A stretch of 64,000 nt of DNA, taken from Mumia sp. Pv4-285. Lineage in GTDB: Bacteria; Actinomycetota; Actinomycetes; Propionibacteriales; Nocardioidaceae. Where the stretch lies: contig NZ_CP162023.1 of assembly GCF_041320275.1 (NCBI RefSeq), positions 1,798,001 to 1,862,000 of the forward strand, read 5' to 3'. The translations under genes and the position numbers were made by a program. The notes beneath the pieces are model-generated. The model was not told the origin of the DNA. It did no database searches and saw only the letters and a program-made list of their open reading frames with translations. The number at the start of each line of letters is the position of its first letter. Position 1 is the stretch's first letter. Positions 40,902 to 48,809 of this stretch are shown one piece after another.

Positions 40902-42695
40902 TCAGAGGTAGAGCGCCTCCACGTCGTCGCGGTGCTCACGCATGACCACGTTGCGCTTGAGCTTGAGAGTCGGGGTCACCTGGCCGCCCTCCTCGGTCCA
41001 GTCGATCGAGAGGATCCGGAACTTGCGGATGGACTCGGCCCGGGACACGTGCGAGTTGGCCTCGTCCACCGCAGCCTGGACAGCTGCGACGACCTCGTCG
41101 TCGTCGGCCAGCTCGGCGATCGGGGTGTCGGCGGACTTGCCGCGCTGCTCGAGCCACGGCCCGACGGCCTCCTGGTCGAGCGTGATGAGCGCCCCCACGA
41201 ACGGCTTGCCCTCGCCGACGACGACCGCCTGGCTCACGAGGACGTGCGCGCGGATGCGATCCTCGAGCGCCGCCGGGACCACGTTCTTGCCGCCGGCGGT
41301 GACGATGATCTCCTTCTTGCGCCCGGTGATGGTGATGAAGCCCTCGGAGTCGATCTCGCCGACGTCACCGGTGTGGAACCAGCCGTCGGCGTCGATCGCC
41401 GCCGCCGTGGCCTCGGGGGCGTTCCAGTAGCCGCGGAACACCTGACCGCCGCGGAAGAGGAGCTCGCCGTCGTCGGCCACCCGGACCTCGGTGCCGGCGA
41501 ACGGACGTCCGACCGTGCCGATCTTGGAGTCCGCCGCGGTGTTCGCGGCGAGTGCGGCCGTGGTCTCGGTGAGGCCGTACCCCTCGATCACCGGGATGCC
41601 GATCCCGGAGAAGAAGTGCGCGAGGCGCTCGCCGAGGGGTGCGCCGCCCGAGATGGCGTGCTCGACCCGGCCGCCCATCGCCGCGCGCAGCTTGGCGTAG
41701 ACGAGCCTGTCGAACAGCGTGTGCTTGGCCTTGAGGACCGGGCCGACGCGCTTGCCCGCCTCGCGGGCCCGGCTGTACGTGATCGCCGTCGAGGTCGCGA
41801 CGTCGAAGATCCTGCCCTTGCCCGCGGCGTGCGCGTTCTGGCTGGCGCCGTTGTAGACCTTCTCGAACACGCGCGGCACGGCCAGAATGAACGTCGGCTG
41901 GACCTCGGCGAGCTCGGGCAGCAGGTTCTTGACGTCAGGCGTGTGCGCGAGCGTGACGCCGGCACGGATCGAGCCGACCTCGATGATCCGCGCGAAGACG
42001 TGGGCGAGCGGCAGGAAGAGGAGCGTCACGGCGTCGTCGCGGTCGAACAGCTCTGGCAGGAGGTCGATCGCGTCTCCGAGCTCGAACATGAAGTTGGAGT
42101 GGGTCAGCTCGGCACCCTTGGGGCGGCCGGTCGTGCCAGAGGTGTAGATGATCGTGGCGAGGTCACCGGGGGCGACGGCCGACCGGCGAGCAGCGACGTC
42201 CTCGTCGCTGACGACGGCACCGGCCTCGACCAGCGGGTCGAGCCCGGCGTCGATGCACCAGACGTCCTTGAGGTCGCCGAGGTCAGGACGGCAGCCGTCG
42301 ACGCGCTCGGCGTGGCTGGTGCTCTCGACCACGCAGCCCACCGCGCCGGAGTCCGACAGGATCCAGCTGACCTGCTCGGCCGACGACGACTCGTAGATGG
42401 GGACGGACACGGCGCCGACCCACCAGAGCGCGTAGTCGATCTGAGTCCACTCGTACCGGGTGCGGGACAGGATGCCCACCCGGTCGCCGGGCGCGATCCC
42501 GGCGGCGACGAAGCCCTTGGCCAGGGCGACGACCTCGTCGCGGAACTGCGCGATGGTCACGTCGACCCACGCACCGTCCACCTTGCGCTGGAAGCCGATC
42601 CGGTTCGGGTCGGCCTCCACCCGGACGACGACGTCGTCCGTGATGCTGCCGGTGTCCGGGACCTGGTACCTGGCTGGCGTCGCGTAGGTTCGCAC
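40902..42695 (-). CDS. fadD15: Long-chain fatty acid-CoA ligase, FadD15-like
   Basis: A 597-residue AMP-forming acyl-CoA synthetase that activates long-chain fatty acids through acyl-AMP. It has the P-loop-like YTSGTTGRPKGAELTH, LPLAHVFARI, GGAPLGERLAHFF, VIEGYGLTETTAA, DGWFHTGDVGEID and the C-terminal ITGRKKEIIVTAGGKNVVP with the catalytic lysine segment, all typical of the FadD family. Two starts were compared; the GTG at 42695 has GGAGG 4 bases upstream. It matches FadD15 (Rv2187) by neighbourhood: ripC on one side, two SRPBCC-like small genes on the other. It is a membrane-associated cytosolic enzyme. Confidence 0.94.
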   Translation of the reverse strand: MRTYATPARYQVPDTGSITDDVVVRVEADPNRIGFQRKVDGAWVDVTIAQFRDEVVALAKGFVAAGIAPGDRVGILSRTRYEWTQIDYALWWVGAVSVPIYESSSAEQVSWILSDSGAVGCVVESTSHAERVDGCRPDLGDLKDVWCIDAGLDPLVEAGAVVSDEDVAARRSAVAPGDLATIIYTSGTTGRPKGAELTHSNFMFELGDAIDLLPELFDRDDAVTLLFLPLAHVFARIIEVGSIRAGVTLAHTPDVKNLLPELAEVQPTFILAVPRVFEKVYNGASQNAHAAGKGRIFDVATSTAITYSRAREAGKRVGPVLKAKHTLFDRLVYAKLRAAMGGRVEHAISGGAPLGERLAHFFSGIGIPVIEGYGLTETTAALAANTAADSKIGTVGRPFAGTEVRVADDGELLFRGGQVFRGYWNAPEATAAAIDADGWFHTGDVGEIDSEGFITITGRKKEIIVTAGGKNVVPAALEDRIRAHVLVSQAVVVGEGKPFVGALITLDQEAVGPWLEQRGKSADTPIAELADDDEVVAAVQAAVDEANSHVSRAESIRKFRILSIDWTEEGGQVTPTLKLKRNVVMREHRDDVEALYL

Positions 42696-42751
42696 TCTGC
42701 CTCCGATCGAGCGATCTGGTTTCGCCGACATCGACGAAAACCCCCTGGGGC

Positions 42752-42761
42752 AGGCTACATT
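42752..42761. promoter_or_regulatory. Overlapping divergent -10 boxes for fadD15 and the 128-residue gene
   Basis: In AGGCTACATT, the plus strand reads TACATT (42756-42761) and the minus strand reads TAGCCT (42757-42752), sharing the central TA. Both genes have a ribosome-binding site further downstream. Confidence 0.35.
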
Positions 42762-42793
42762 CATCGGTCGAGACACCTGGAACGGAGACCACG

Positions 42794-43180
42794 ATGCCGG
42801 TCGTCGATGTGATCGACCAGACGTACGTCGCGGTTCCTCCGCGTCTGCTCGTCGATGCGATGTGCTCCGAGTCCGCCTGGTCCACCGTACTGCCGAAGAT
42901 CGAGCTGCGGTGTTTCGACGACCGCGGCGACCTCGGCCGCCGGTGGCGGGTGAGCGGCGAGCTCGACGGGACGGCCGAGGTGTGGCTGGAGGCGATGCCC
43001 GAGGGCACCGTCGTGCACGTCTTCCTTCAGGCCGACCCGGCGGACGCGACGACCTCGACCCGTGCGGGGCGGCGGATCGACCGGACGTACCACGAGCGCC
43101 TCAAGCGGTGGGTCACCCACGTGCGTGACTCGCTGGACGTCGGCCGCGCCGTCGGCGACGCGCCGAACCGTGCGCGATAG
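42794..43180 (+). CDS. Conserved hypothetical protein, SRPBCC-like
   Basis: A 128-residue soluble protein: VDVIDQTYVAVPPRLLVDAMCSES, then RWRVSGELDGTAEVWLEAMPEGTVVHVFLQADP, and a helix RIDRTYHERLKRWVTHVRDSL. The strand pattern ending in a long C-terminal helix is that of the SRPBCC/START (helix-grip) fold. It lies opposite fadD15 in the position of Rv2186c of M. tuberculosis, which is also uncharacterised. GGAGA stands 5 bases before the ATG at 42794. A lipid or hydrophobic ligand is plausible for the fold, but this is inference. Confidence 0.78.
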   Translation: MPVVDVIDQTYVAVPPRLLVDAMCSESAWSTVLPKIELRCFDDRGDLGRRWRVSGELDGTAEVWLEAMPEGTVVHVFLQADPADATTSTRAGRRIDRTYHERLKRWVTHVRDSLDVGRAVGDAPNRAR

Positions 43181-43225
43181 GGTCGGCGGAGCGGGCGCCA
43201 GCGCGCAGAGTCAGGAGGGCACTCG

Positions 43226-43675
43226 ATGACCGACCAGACGACGAGCGACATCGTGATCGACGCCGAGCCGGGCGTGATCATGGCTGTCATCGCCGACTTC
43301 GCCTCGTACCCGTCGTGGGCCACCGGCGTGAAGGAGGCGAAGGTCGTCGAGCTCGACGAGTTCGGCGCCCGTGCCGTCGAGGTCCAGTTCGTCCTCGACG
43401 CGTCCCCGATCCGTGACACCTACACGCTCGGCTACCGGTGGGAGGACGACCGGGCCGTCGACTGGAACGTCACGCAGCCCGGTGCGATGGTCAAGGGCAT
43501 CGACGGGGCTTACGTGCTCGACCCCCTCGGCGACGGTCGTACCCGCGTCACGTACCGCCTCGCCGTCGACGTCTCCATCCCGCTCCTGGGCATGCTGCGC
43601 CGCAAGGCCGAGAAGGTCATCATCGAGACCGCCCTCAAAGGCCTGAAGAAGCGCGTCGAGTCGCCGACCACGTGA
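43226..43675 (+). CDS. SRPBCC (polyketide cyclase/START-like) family protein
   Basis: A 149-residue SRPBCC-superfamily protein with the helix-grip pattern: DIVIDAEPGVIMAVIADFASYPSWATGVKEAKVVE, where the D-F-x-x-Y-P-x-W motif is typical, then AVEVQFVLDASPIRDTYTLGYRW, VTYRLAVDVSIPLLGMLRRKAEKVI and the C-terminal helix ALKGLKKRVE. These proteins have a hydrophobic ligand cavity; no enzymatic residue can be named. It is the counterpart of Rv2185c. It follows the previous gene by 45 bases, with a GGAGGG upstream, so the pair probably forms one transcript. Confidence 0.87.
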   Translation: MTDQTTSDIVIDAEPGVIMAVIADFASYPSWATGVKEAKVVELDEFGARAVEVQFVLDASPIRDTYTLGYRWEDDRAVDWNVTQPGAMVKGIDGAYVLDPLGDGRTRVTYRLAVDVSIPLLGMLRRKAEKVIIETALKGLKKRVESPTT

Positions 43676-43802
43676 CGGGCCGACGTCGTACGCCCGCGCG
43701 CGTCGTCCACCGGAGGCCCGGCCCGCAGCCTGGTGCTGCCGCTCTCGCTAGGATCGGACGACGCGCGTGCGCGGCACCGACGTTTCCGGCACGAGGAGAG
43801 GC

Positions 43803-44162
43803 ATGACGGCAGCATCGAGCGGTGATCATGTCGGTTCCCTGGTGCAGGAGGCGCTCAAGCTCGCACGCGTGCTCGCCGACCAGGCCGAGGACGGCGCGCG
43901 TCAGGCCGGCGGTCGCGCCGACCACGACCACGTGCCGCGCCCGGAGTCGTGCGACTTCTGCCCGCTGTGCCAGCTGATCACGGTGGTGCGGAGCGCACGG
44001 CCGGAGGTTGCCGAGCACCTGACGGCGGCGCTGGCGTCGCTGACGCTCGCAGCGCGTGGTGTGGTGGAGTCGTGGGGACGCCAGGAGCCACCACCGGACG
44101 ACCCCGGACCGCGTGACGACGGACTGCAGAACAACGACGTGAAGGATGGACCATGGGAGTGA
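43803..44162 (+). CDS. Small protein with CxxCxxC motif, overlapping glucokinase
   Basis: A 119-residue acidic soluble protein. A helical segment VGSLVQEALKLARVLADQAEDGARQAG leads to RPESCDFCPLCQLI, a C-x2-C-x2-C motif that could bind zinc, then LTAALASLTLAARGVVESWG and a disordered acidic Pro-rich tail (PPPDDPGPRDDG). GAGGAG lies just before the ATG at 43803 and a TAGGAT at 43749 is a candidate -10. The 3' end overlaps the start of the ROK kinase by 10 bases, so translation is probably coupled. Similar genes sit just upstream of the ROK glucokinase in other actinobacteria, suggesting a shared function, but its role is unknown. Confidence 0.78.
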   Translation: MTAASSGDHVGSLVQEALKLARVLADQAEDGARQAGGRADHDHVPRPESCDFCPLCQLITVVRSARPEVAEHLTAALASLTLAARGVVESWGRQEPPPDDPGPRDDGLQNNDVKDGPWE

Positions 44163-45097
44163 CGGTCGGGGTCGACATCGGCGGGACGAAGATCGCCGTC
44201 GCTGTCGTCGACGAGGTCGGCACGATCATCGCTCAGGATCGGGTGAAGACGCCGGCGACGGACGCCACGCAGATCGGTGAGGCTGTCGCCCAGTCGGTCA
44301 ACGCGCTCAAGAAGGACCACGACGTGGAGGCCGTCGGCGTCGGCGCGGCCGGCTTCGTCGACGCCGGGCGACGCACGGTCCTCTTCGCACCCAACATCAA
44401 GTGGGTGGACGAGCCCCTCGCCGACCGCATCGAGGCGCTCGTCGACCTGCCGGTCGTGATCGAGAACGACGCCAACGCGGCCGCGTGGGGCGAGTTCCGG
44501 TTCGGGGCGGGTGCCGATGTCGACGACATGCTGCTCGTCACCGTCGGCACGGGGATCGGCGGTGGCATCATCCAGGGCGGTCGGCTCGACCGCGGCGCGT
44601 ACGGCGTCGCCGGGGAGATCGGGCACCTGCGGATGGTTCCCGCGGGGATCCGTTGCGGGTGCGGTCAGTACGGCTGCTGGGAGCAGTACGCCTCGGGGCG
44701 TGCGCTGGTCCGCGAGACCCGTGACCGCATCGACGCCCATATCGAGCAGGCGCAGCCGCTCGCGGCCCTCGTCGACGGTGACGTATCGCAGATCACCGGC
44801 CAGATGGTCACCGAGCAGGCCCAGAAGGGCGACCCCTTGGCGATCGAGCTGATCGCCGACGTCGGGCGGTGGCTCGGCGAGGGGATCGCGACGCTGGCTG
44901 CGGTGATCGACCCGAGCGTGGTCGCGATCGGCGGCGGGGTGGCGAAGGCCGGAGACCTGCTCATGGCGCCGGCGAAGGCTGCGTTCCTCCGCTCGCTCTC
45001 GGCCCCGGTCTATCGTCCCCAGGCGATGCTGCGCGAGGCCAGCCTCGGCAACGACGCCGGCGTGATCGGCGCCGCCGACCTCGCGCGGACGCGCTGA
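44153..45097 (+). CDS. glk: ROK-family glucokinase
   Basis: A 314-residue ROK-family sugar kinase. It has the phosphate-binding DIGGTKIAVAVVD, the sugar-binding ENDANAAAWGEFRFGAG with the catalytic aspartate, the nucleotide-binding TVGTGIGGGII, the GEIGHLRM histidine segment and a zinc-binding RCGCGQYGCWEQY (C-x-C-x4-C). This pattern is that of actinobacterial glucokinases, which use ATP or polyphosphate; the donor is not readable here. It starts inside the preceding CxxCxxC gene and is followed after 14 bases by a second ROK gene. In several actinobacteria glucokinase also takes part in carbon repression. Confidence 0.92.
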   Translation: MGVTVGVDIGGTKIAVAVVDEVGTIIAQDRVKTPATDATQIGEAVAQSVNALKKDHDVEAVGVGAAGFVDAGRRTVLFAPNIKWVDEPLADRIEALVDLPVVIENDANAAAWGEFRFGAGADVDDMLLVTVGTGIGGGIIQGGRLDRGAYGVAGEIGHLRMVPAGIRCGCGQYGCWEQYASGRALVRETRDRIDAHIEQAQPLAALVDGDVSQITGQMVTEQAQKGDPLAIELIADVGRWLGEGIATLAAVIDPSVVAIGGGVAKAGDLLMAPAKAAFLRSLSAPVYRPQAMLREASLGNDAGVIGAADLARTR

Positions 45098-45110
45098 CGT
45101 AGGGGGATCG

Positions 45111-46151
45111 ATGGCTGAACGTCTTTCGATCGGCATCGACATCGGCGGCACGCGCGTCAAGGCGGGCGTCGTCGACCTCGACGGCCACGTCCTGGAGCGG
45201 CTGAGCCGAGACACGCCGACGACGAGCCCCGCCGCAGTGCTCGACGCCATCGCCGACATCGTCGCGACGCTGCGTCGGCACCACCTCGTGACGTCGGTGG
45301 GCATCGGTGCGGCGGGCTTCGTCGACGCGACCCAGTCGACGGTCGTCTTCTCTCCCCACCTCGCGTGGCGCCACGAGCCGCTGCGCGATGCGGTGCGCCG
45401 TCGGACGGGACTTTCCGTCCTCGTCGACAACGACGCGAACGCCGCGGCGTGGGCGGAGTGGCGCTTCGGTGCCGCGCAGAACGAGGAGGACCTGATCTGC
45501 CTCACGCTCGGCACCGGCATCGGCGGCGCCCTCGTGATCGACGGACGCCCGCACCGCGGCCGGTTCGGGATCGCGGGCGAGTTCGGGCACATGATCGTGG
45601 TCCCCGACGGCCGGGCGTGCGAGTGCGGCAACAAGGGGTGCCTCGAGCAGTACGCCAGCGGCAACGCGCTCATCCGGGACGCTCGGGGTGCCGTCGACCG
45701 GGGTGACGAGTACGGCAAGCGCCTCCTCAACCGGGTCGACGGCGACGTCGATCAGGTCAACGGCATCGTGGTGTCCGAGCTGGCGCGCGAGGGTGACGAG
45801 GACGCGCTCGCCTCGTTGCGCGACGTCGGCTCGTGGTTGGGTGTCGGCATCGCGAACCTCGCCGCGGCCTTCGATCCCGGGTTGTTCGTGATCGGCGGAG
45901 GAGTCTCCGATGCCGACGAGCTCCTGCTCGAGCCGGCTCGCGACGCGTTTCGTCACACGTTGACGGGCCGGGGCTTCCGGCCGGAGGCGCTCATCGTCCG
46001 GGCCCACCTCGGCAACGACGCCGGTATGATCGGCGCCGCCGACATGGCCCGCACCCTCCGGCGGAGGTCGCGCCGTGGCCGCGGGCGCAGCCGGACCCGC
46101 CTGCCGCGTGGTGAGGGCTCGCTGGCGCGCCTCAGCGGTCGACGAGCGTGA
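45111..46151 (+). CDS. Second ROK-family sugar kinase with basic C-terminal tail
   Basis: A 346-residue ROK kinase that aligns along its length with the gene before it: DIGGTRVKAGVVD, DNDANAAAWAEWRFGAAQ, TLGTGIGGALV, GEFGHMIV, and CECGNKGCLEQY. The DNDA and GTGIGG motifs support an active sugar kinase. The last 35 residues are unlike the first copy: a run rich in Arg ([14 protein letters not shown]) that extends past the domain and overlaps the GntR gene on the other strand by 20 bases. The sugar is unknown; its nearness to the inositol operon may or may not matter. The pair is best explained as a tandem duplication. Confidence 0.88.
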   Translation: MAERLSIGIDIGGTRVKAGVVDLDGHVLERLSRDTPTTSPAAVLDAIADIVATLRRHHLVTSVGIGAAGFVDATQSTVVFSPHLAWRHEPLRDAVRRRTGLSVLVDNDANAAAWAEWRFGAAQNEEDLICLTLGTGIGGALVIDGRPHRGRFGIAGEFGHMIVVPDGRACECGNKGCLEQYASGNALIRDARGAVDRGDEYGKRLLNRVDGDVDQVNGIVVSELAREGDEDALASLRDVGSWLGVGIANLAAAFDPGLFVIGGGVSDADELLLEPARDAFRHTLTGRGFRPEALIVRAHLGNDAGMIGAADMARTLRRRSRRGRGRSRTRLPRGEGSLARLSGRRA

Positions 46152-46872
46152 GCTCGAACGCGTAGCGGTCCGGCCGGTACGCGTGGACGCCGTACTCGAC
46201 CGCTCGCCCGGCGTCGTCGTACGCGGTCCTCTGCATCGTCAGCAGGGGAGCACCACGGCGTTCGCCGAGCAGCCGGGACTCGCGGGCCCCGACGCGCGAC
46301 GCCCCGATGCGTTGCTTCGCCACCCGCACCCAGATGCCGGCGCGCCGCATCGCGGCGTACAGACCGACCTCCTCGAGGTCGATCGAGCCGAGGTCGATGA
46401 GCGAGGCCGGGATCACGTTGTGCATGAGAGCGAGCGGCTCGTCGCCGATGAAGCGGACGCGCTCCAGCGACCAGACGGGGGCTCCCGGGTCGAGCTGCAG
46501 CTCGCGCGCCTCGTCCTCGCCGGCGTCGAGGCGCTCGAGGGACAGGACCACGGTGCGCGGGTCCTGGCCGGCTGCGGCGAGGTCGTCGTACAGGCTGGTG
46601 AGCTCGACCGAGCGTCGGACCTTGCCGTGCACCACCTGGGTGCCGACGCCGCGCTTGCGGACGAGCATGCCCTTGTCGACCAGGACCTGGATCGCCTGGC
46701 GGACGGTGGGTCGCGAGAGGCCGAGCTGATCGGCGAGGGCGATCTCGTTGTCGATCTTGTCGCCGGGCGCGAGCGTGCCGTCGACGATCGCGGCCTCGAG
46801 CTGCTGGGCGATCTGGAAGTAGAGCGGCACGGGACCCGACCGGTCGAGGGTGATCCGCGCACCTGCTTCCAT
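46132..46872 (-). CDS. GntR/HutC-family transcriptional regulator of the inositol operon
   Basis: A 246-residue regulator. Residues about 8-75 are a GntR winged helix: PLYFQIAQQLEAAIVDGTLAPGDKI, then NEIALADQLGLSRPTVRQAIQVLVDKGMLVRKRGVGTQV. Residues about 90-240 are a UTRA (HutC) ligand-binding domain, ending AYRPDRYAFELTLV. It diverges from the inositol operon across about 125 bases that contain a perfect palindrome next to a TTGACA -35, so it is the likely local repressor. An inositol derivative is a reasonable inducer, by position only. Its 3' end overlaps the second ROK gene by 20 bases. Confidence 0.9.
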   Translation of the reverse strand: MEAGARITLDRSGPVPLYFQIAQQLEAAIVDGTLAPGDKIDNEIALADQLGLSRPTVRQAIQVLVDKGMLVRKRGVGTQVVHGKVRRSVELTSLYDDLAAAGQDPRTVVLSLERLDAGEDEARELQLDPGAPVWSLERVRFIGDEPLALMHNVIPASLIDLGSIDLEEVGLYAAMRRAGIWVRVAKQRIGASRVGARESRLLGERRGAPLLTMQRTAYDDAGRAVEYGVHAYRPDRYAFELTLVDR

Positions 46873-46907
46873 GTCCCGGACGATAGCCGTCGCACCTCAT
46901 TACGTCT

Positions 46908-46923
46908 ATATGTCCTGACATAT
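46908..46923. promoter_or_regulatory. Palindromic operator for GntR regulator
   Basis: ATATGTC-CT-GACATAT is a perfect 7-2-7 inverted repeat. It lies 3 bases before the -35 box of the inositol operon and about 35 bases before the regulator's start codon, so it could control both. Confidence 0.65.
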
Positions 46924-46925
46924 GG

Positions 46926-46955
46926 TTGACATGCGAATGTGAGGACGGCCACACT
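46926..46955 (+). promoter_or_regulatory. Promoter of the inositol operon
   Basis: TTGACA (46926-46931), 18 bases, then CACACT (46950-46955). The -35 is perfect and the -10 is weak, which suits a promoter that is controlled by a regulator. The first gene begins at 46999. Confidence 0.5.
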
Positions 46956-46998
46956 GGCCGGGTCGGACCAGGACGAGCAGCGACGAAGGCAGGGTGAC

Positions 46999-47868
46999 AT
47001 GGTGCGGAGCCGGATCGCTGGTGCTCCGATCTCGTGGGGTGTGTGCGAGGTCGCAGGCTGGGGTTTCCAGATGGCGAGGGGCCGGGTGCTCGACGAGATG
47101 CGTGACCTCGGGCTCACGGCTACGGAGTTCGGTCCCGAGGGCTGGCTCCCCGAGGACCCGCAGGCTCGGGCGCGGGAGCTGCGCGCCCACGGGCTGCAGG
47201 CGGTCGGGGGTTTCCTGCCGGTCGTGCTGCACGACCCTGGCCTCGACCCCACGCACGAGTTCGACGCCTTCGCCGATGCGTGCGTCGCCGCGGGCGCCGA
47301 GGTCGTCGTGCTCGCCGCAGCCACCGGCGTCAACGGCTACGACGCTCGACCGGTGCTGAGCGACGCCGAGTGGACGACGTTGTGCGCGAACCTCGACGCG
47401 CTCGACCAGCGCGCGAAGGAGCGCGGGCTGCGTGCCGCCCTGCATCCGCACGTCGGCACGCTGGTCGAGAACGCCGACGACGTGGACATCGTGCTGACCC
47501 GGTCGCGCGTGGCTCTCTGCATCGACACCGGTCACCTGATGGCCGCGGGGGTGGATCCGGTGCTGCTCACCAAGGACCACGTCGAGCGTGTCGCGCACGT
47601 CCACCTCAAGGACGTGGACGCGGCGCTCGCCACCGAGGTCCAGGAGGGGCGCGTGACCTTCAGCGACGCCGTACGCGCCGGGCTGTTCCGACCGCTCGGA
47701 CAGGGCGACGTGGACGTCGCCGGCATGGTGACGCTCCTGGAGGGGCACGGCTACGACGGCTGGTACGTGCTCGAGCAGGACGTGATGCTGGACGGTGATC
47801 CCGCCGGTCCGGGGCCGATCACCGACGTGCGCGCCAGCCTGGCCTACCTGGAGGGGATCGCCTCGTGA
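46999..47868 (+). CDS. iolE: Inosose dehydratase-like TIM-barrel protein (IolE-like)
   Basis: A 289-residue TIM barrel of the sugar phosphate isomerase/epimerase (xylose isomerase-like) superfamily. It begins RIAGAPISWGVCEVAGWGFQM and has GLTATEFGPEGWLP, ALHPHVGTLVENADDVD, LCIDTGHLMAAGVDPV with the metal-binding Asp and His, VAHVHLKDVD, and YVLEQDVML with a metal-binding Glu. In the inositol pathway IolE dehydrates 2-keto-myo-inositol to the diketone that IolD cleaves. The position at the head of an iol operon and length fit IolE, but this superfamily also includes isomerases (IolH, IolI), so the exact step is inferred. The start is the first gene after the promoter. Confidence 0.72.
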   Translation: MVRSRIAGAPISWGVCEVAGWGFQMARGRVLDEMRDLGLTATEFGPEGWLPEDPQARARELRAHGLQAVGGFLPVVLHDPGLDPTHEFDAFADACVAAGAEVVVLAAATGVNGYDARPVLSDAEWTTLCANLDALDQRAKERGLRAALHPHVGTLVENADDVDIVLTRSRVALCIDTGHLMAAGVDPVLLTKDHVERVAHVHLKDVDAALATEVQEGRVTFSDAVRAGLFRPLGQGDVDVAGMVTLLEGHGYDGWYVLEQDVMLDGDPAGPGPITDVRASLAYLEGIAS

Positions 47869-48809
47869 CGGGCTTCGACGTGCTGACCATGGGCCGTGTC
47901 GGCGTCGACGTGTATCCCGAGCAGGTGGGGGTCGCGCTCGACGAGGTCACGTCGTTCGGGAAGTTTCTCGGGGGCAGCCCGACCAACGTCGCGGTGGCCG
48001 CGGCGCGCCTCGGCCACCGCAGTGCGGTCATCACCCGGACCGGCGACGACCCGTTCGGCCGCTTCGTCCACCGGGCTCTGCAGGAGTTCGGCGTCGACGA
48101 CCGCTTCGTGAGCGCCGTGCCCGACCTGCCCACGCCGGTGACGTTCTGCGAGATCTTCCCGCCGGACGACTTCCCGCTCTACTTCTACCGGCTCCCCACC
48201 GCGCCCGACCTGCAGATCCGCGCCGACGAGCTCGACCTCGACGCCGTCCGCGACGCGGCGGTGTTCTGGGTGACGGTGACGGGGCTGTCGGAGGAGCCGA
48301 GCCGGGAGGCGACGCTCACCGCGCTCGAGGCACGCGGTGGACGTGGGACGACCGTCCTCGACCTGGACTACCGTCCGATGTTCTGGAGCTCGGCGGAGGA
48401 GGCGACCGCACAGGTGGCGCGCGCCCTCCCGTACGCGACCGTGGCAGTCGGCAACCGCGAGGAGTGCGAGGTCGCCGTGGGCGAGCACGACCCGCAGAGC
48501 GCGGCGAAGGCGCTGCGCGACGCGGGCGTCGACCTGGCGATCGTCAAGCAGGGCCCGGCCGGTGTCCTGGGGTCGGGTGCGAGCGGCGACGTCACCGTCC
48601 CACCGGTGCCGGTCACCGTCGTGAACGGCCTGGGCGCCGGAGACGCGTTCGGCGGTGCGCTGTGCCACGGACTGCTGGAAGGCTGGGACCTTCGCCGCAC
48701 CCTGACGTTCGCCAACGCGGCCGGGGCGTACGTCGCCGGCCAGCTGGCCTGCGCGGACGCGATGCCGGACGTCCACCAGGTGACCGAGATGCTCGGAGGT
48801 GGCGCATGA
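47865..48809 (+). CDS. iolC: 5-dehydro-2-deoxygluconokinase
   Basis: A 314-residue PfkB-family kinase: VLTMGRVGVDVYPEQVGVALDEVTSFGKFLGGSPTNVAVAAARLG is typical of IolC, followed by VTFCEIFPPDDFPLYFYR. The C-terminal catalytic motif NGLGAGDAFGGALCHGLLEG carries the GAGD active-site aspartate. IolC phosphorylates 2-deoxy-5-keto-gluconate (DKG) so that an aldolase can split it. The gene starts with GTG and overlaps the previous one by 4 bases (GTGA). The next gene, a barrel protein, is a candidate aldolase for its product. Confidence 0.92.
   Translation: MTGFDVLTMGRVGVDVYPEQVGVALDEVTSFGKFLGGSPTNVAVAAARLGHRSAVITRTGDDPFGRFVHRALQEFGVDDRFVSAVPDLPTPVTFCEIFPPDDFPLYFYRLPTAPDLQIRADELDLDAVRDAAVFWVTVTGLSEEPSREATLTALEARGGRGTTVLDLDYRPMFWSSAEEATAQVARALPYATVAVGNREECEVAVGEHDPQSAAKALRDAGVDLAIVKQGPAGVLGSGASGDVTVPPVPVTVVNGLGAGDAFGGALCHGLLEGWDLRRTLTFANAAGAYVAGQLACADAMPDVHQVTEMLGGGA

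Noticed and set aside
40767-42812. 681-residue plus-strand frame opposite fadD15
   Set aside because: It runs through the bidirectional terminator and over the conserved acyl-CoA ligase; no recognisable domain.
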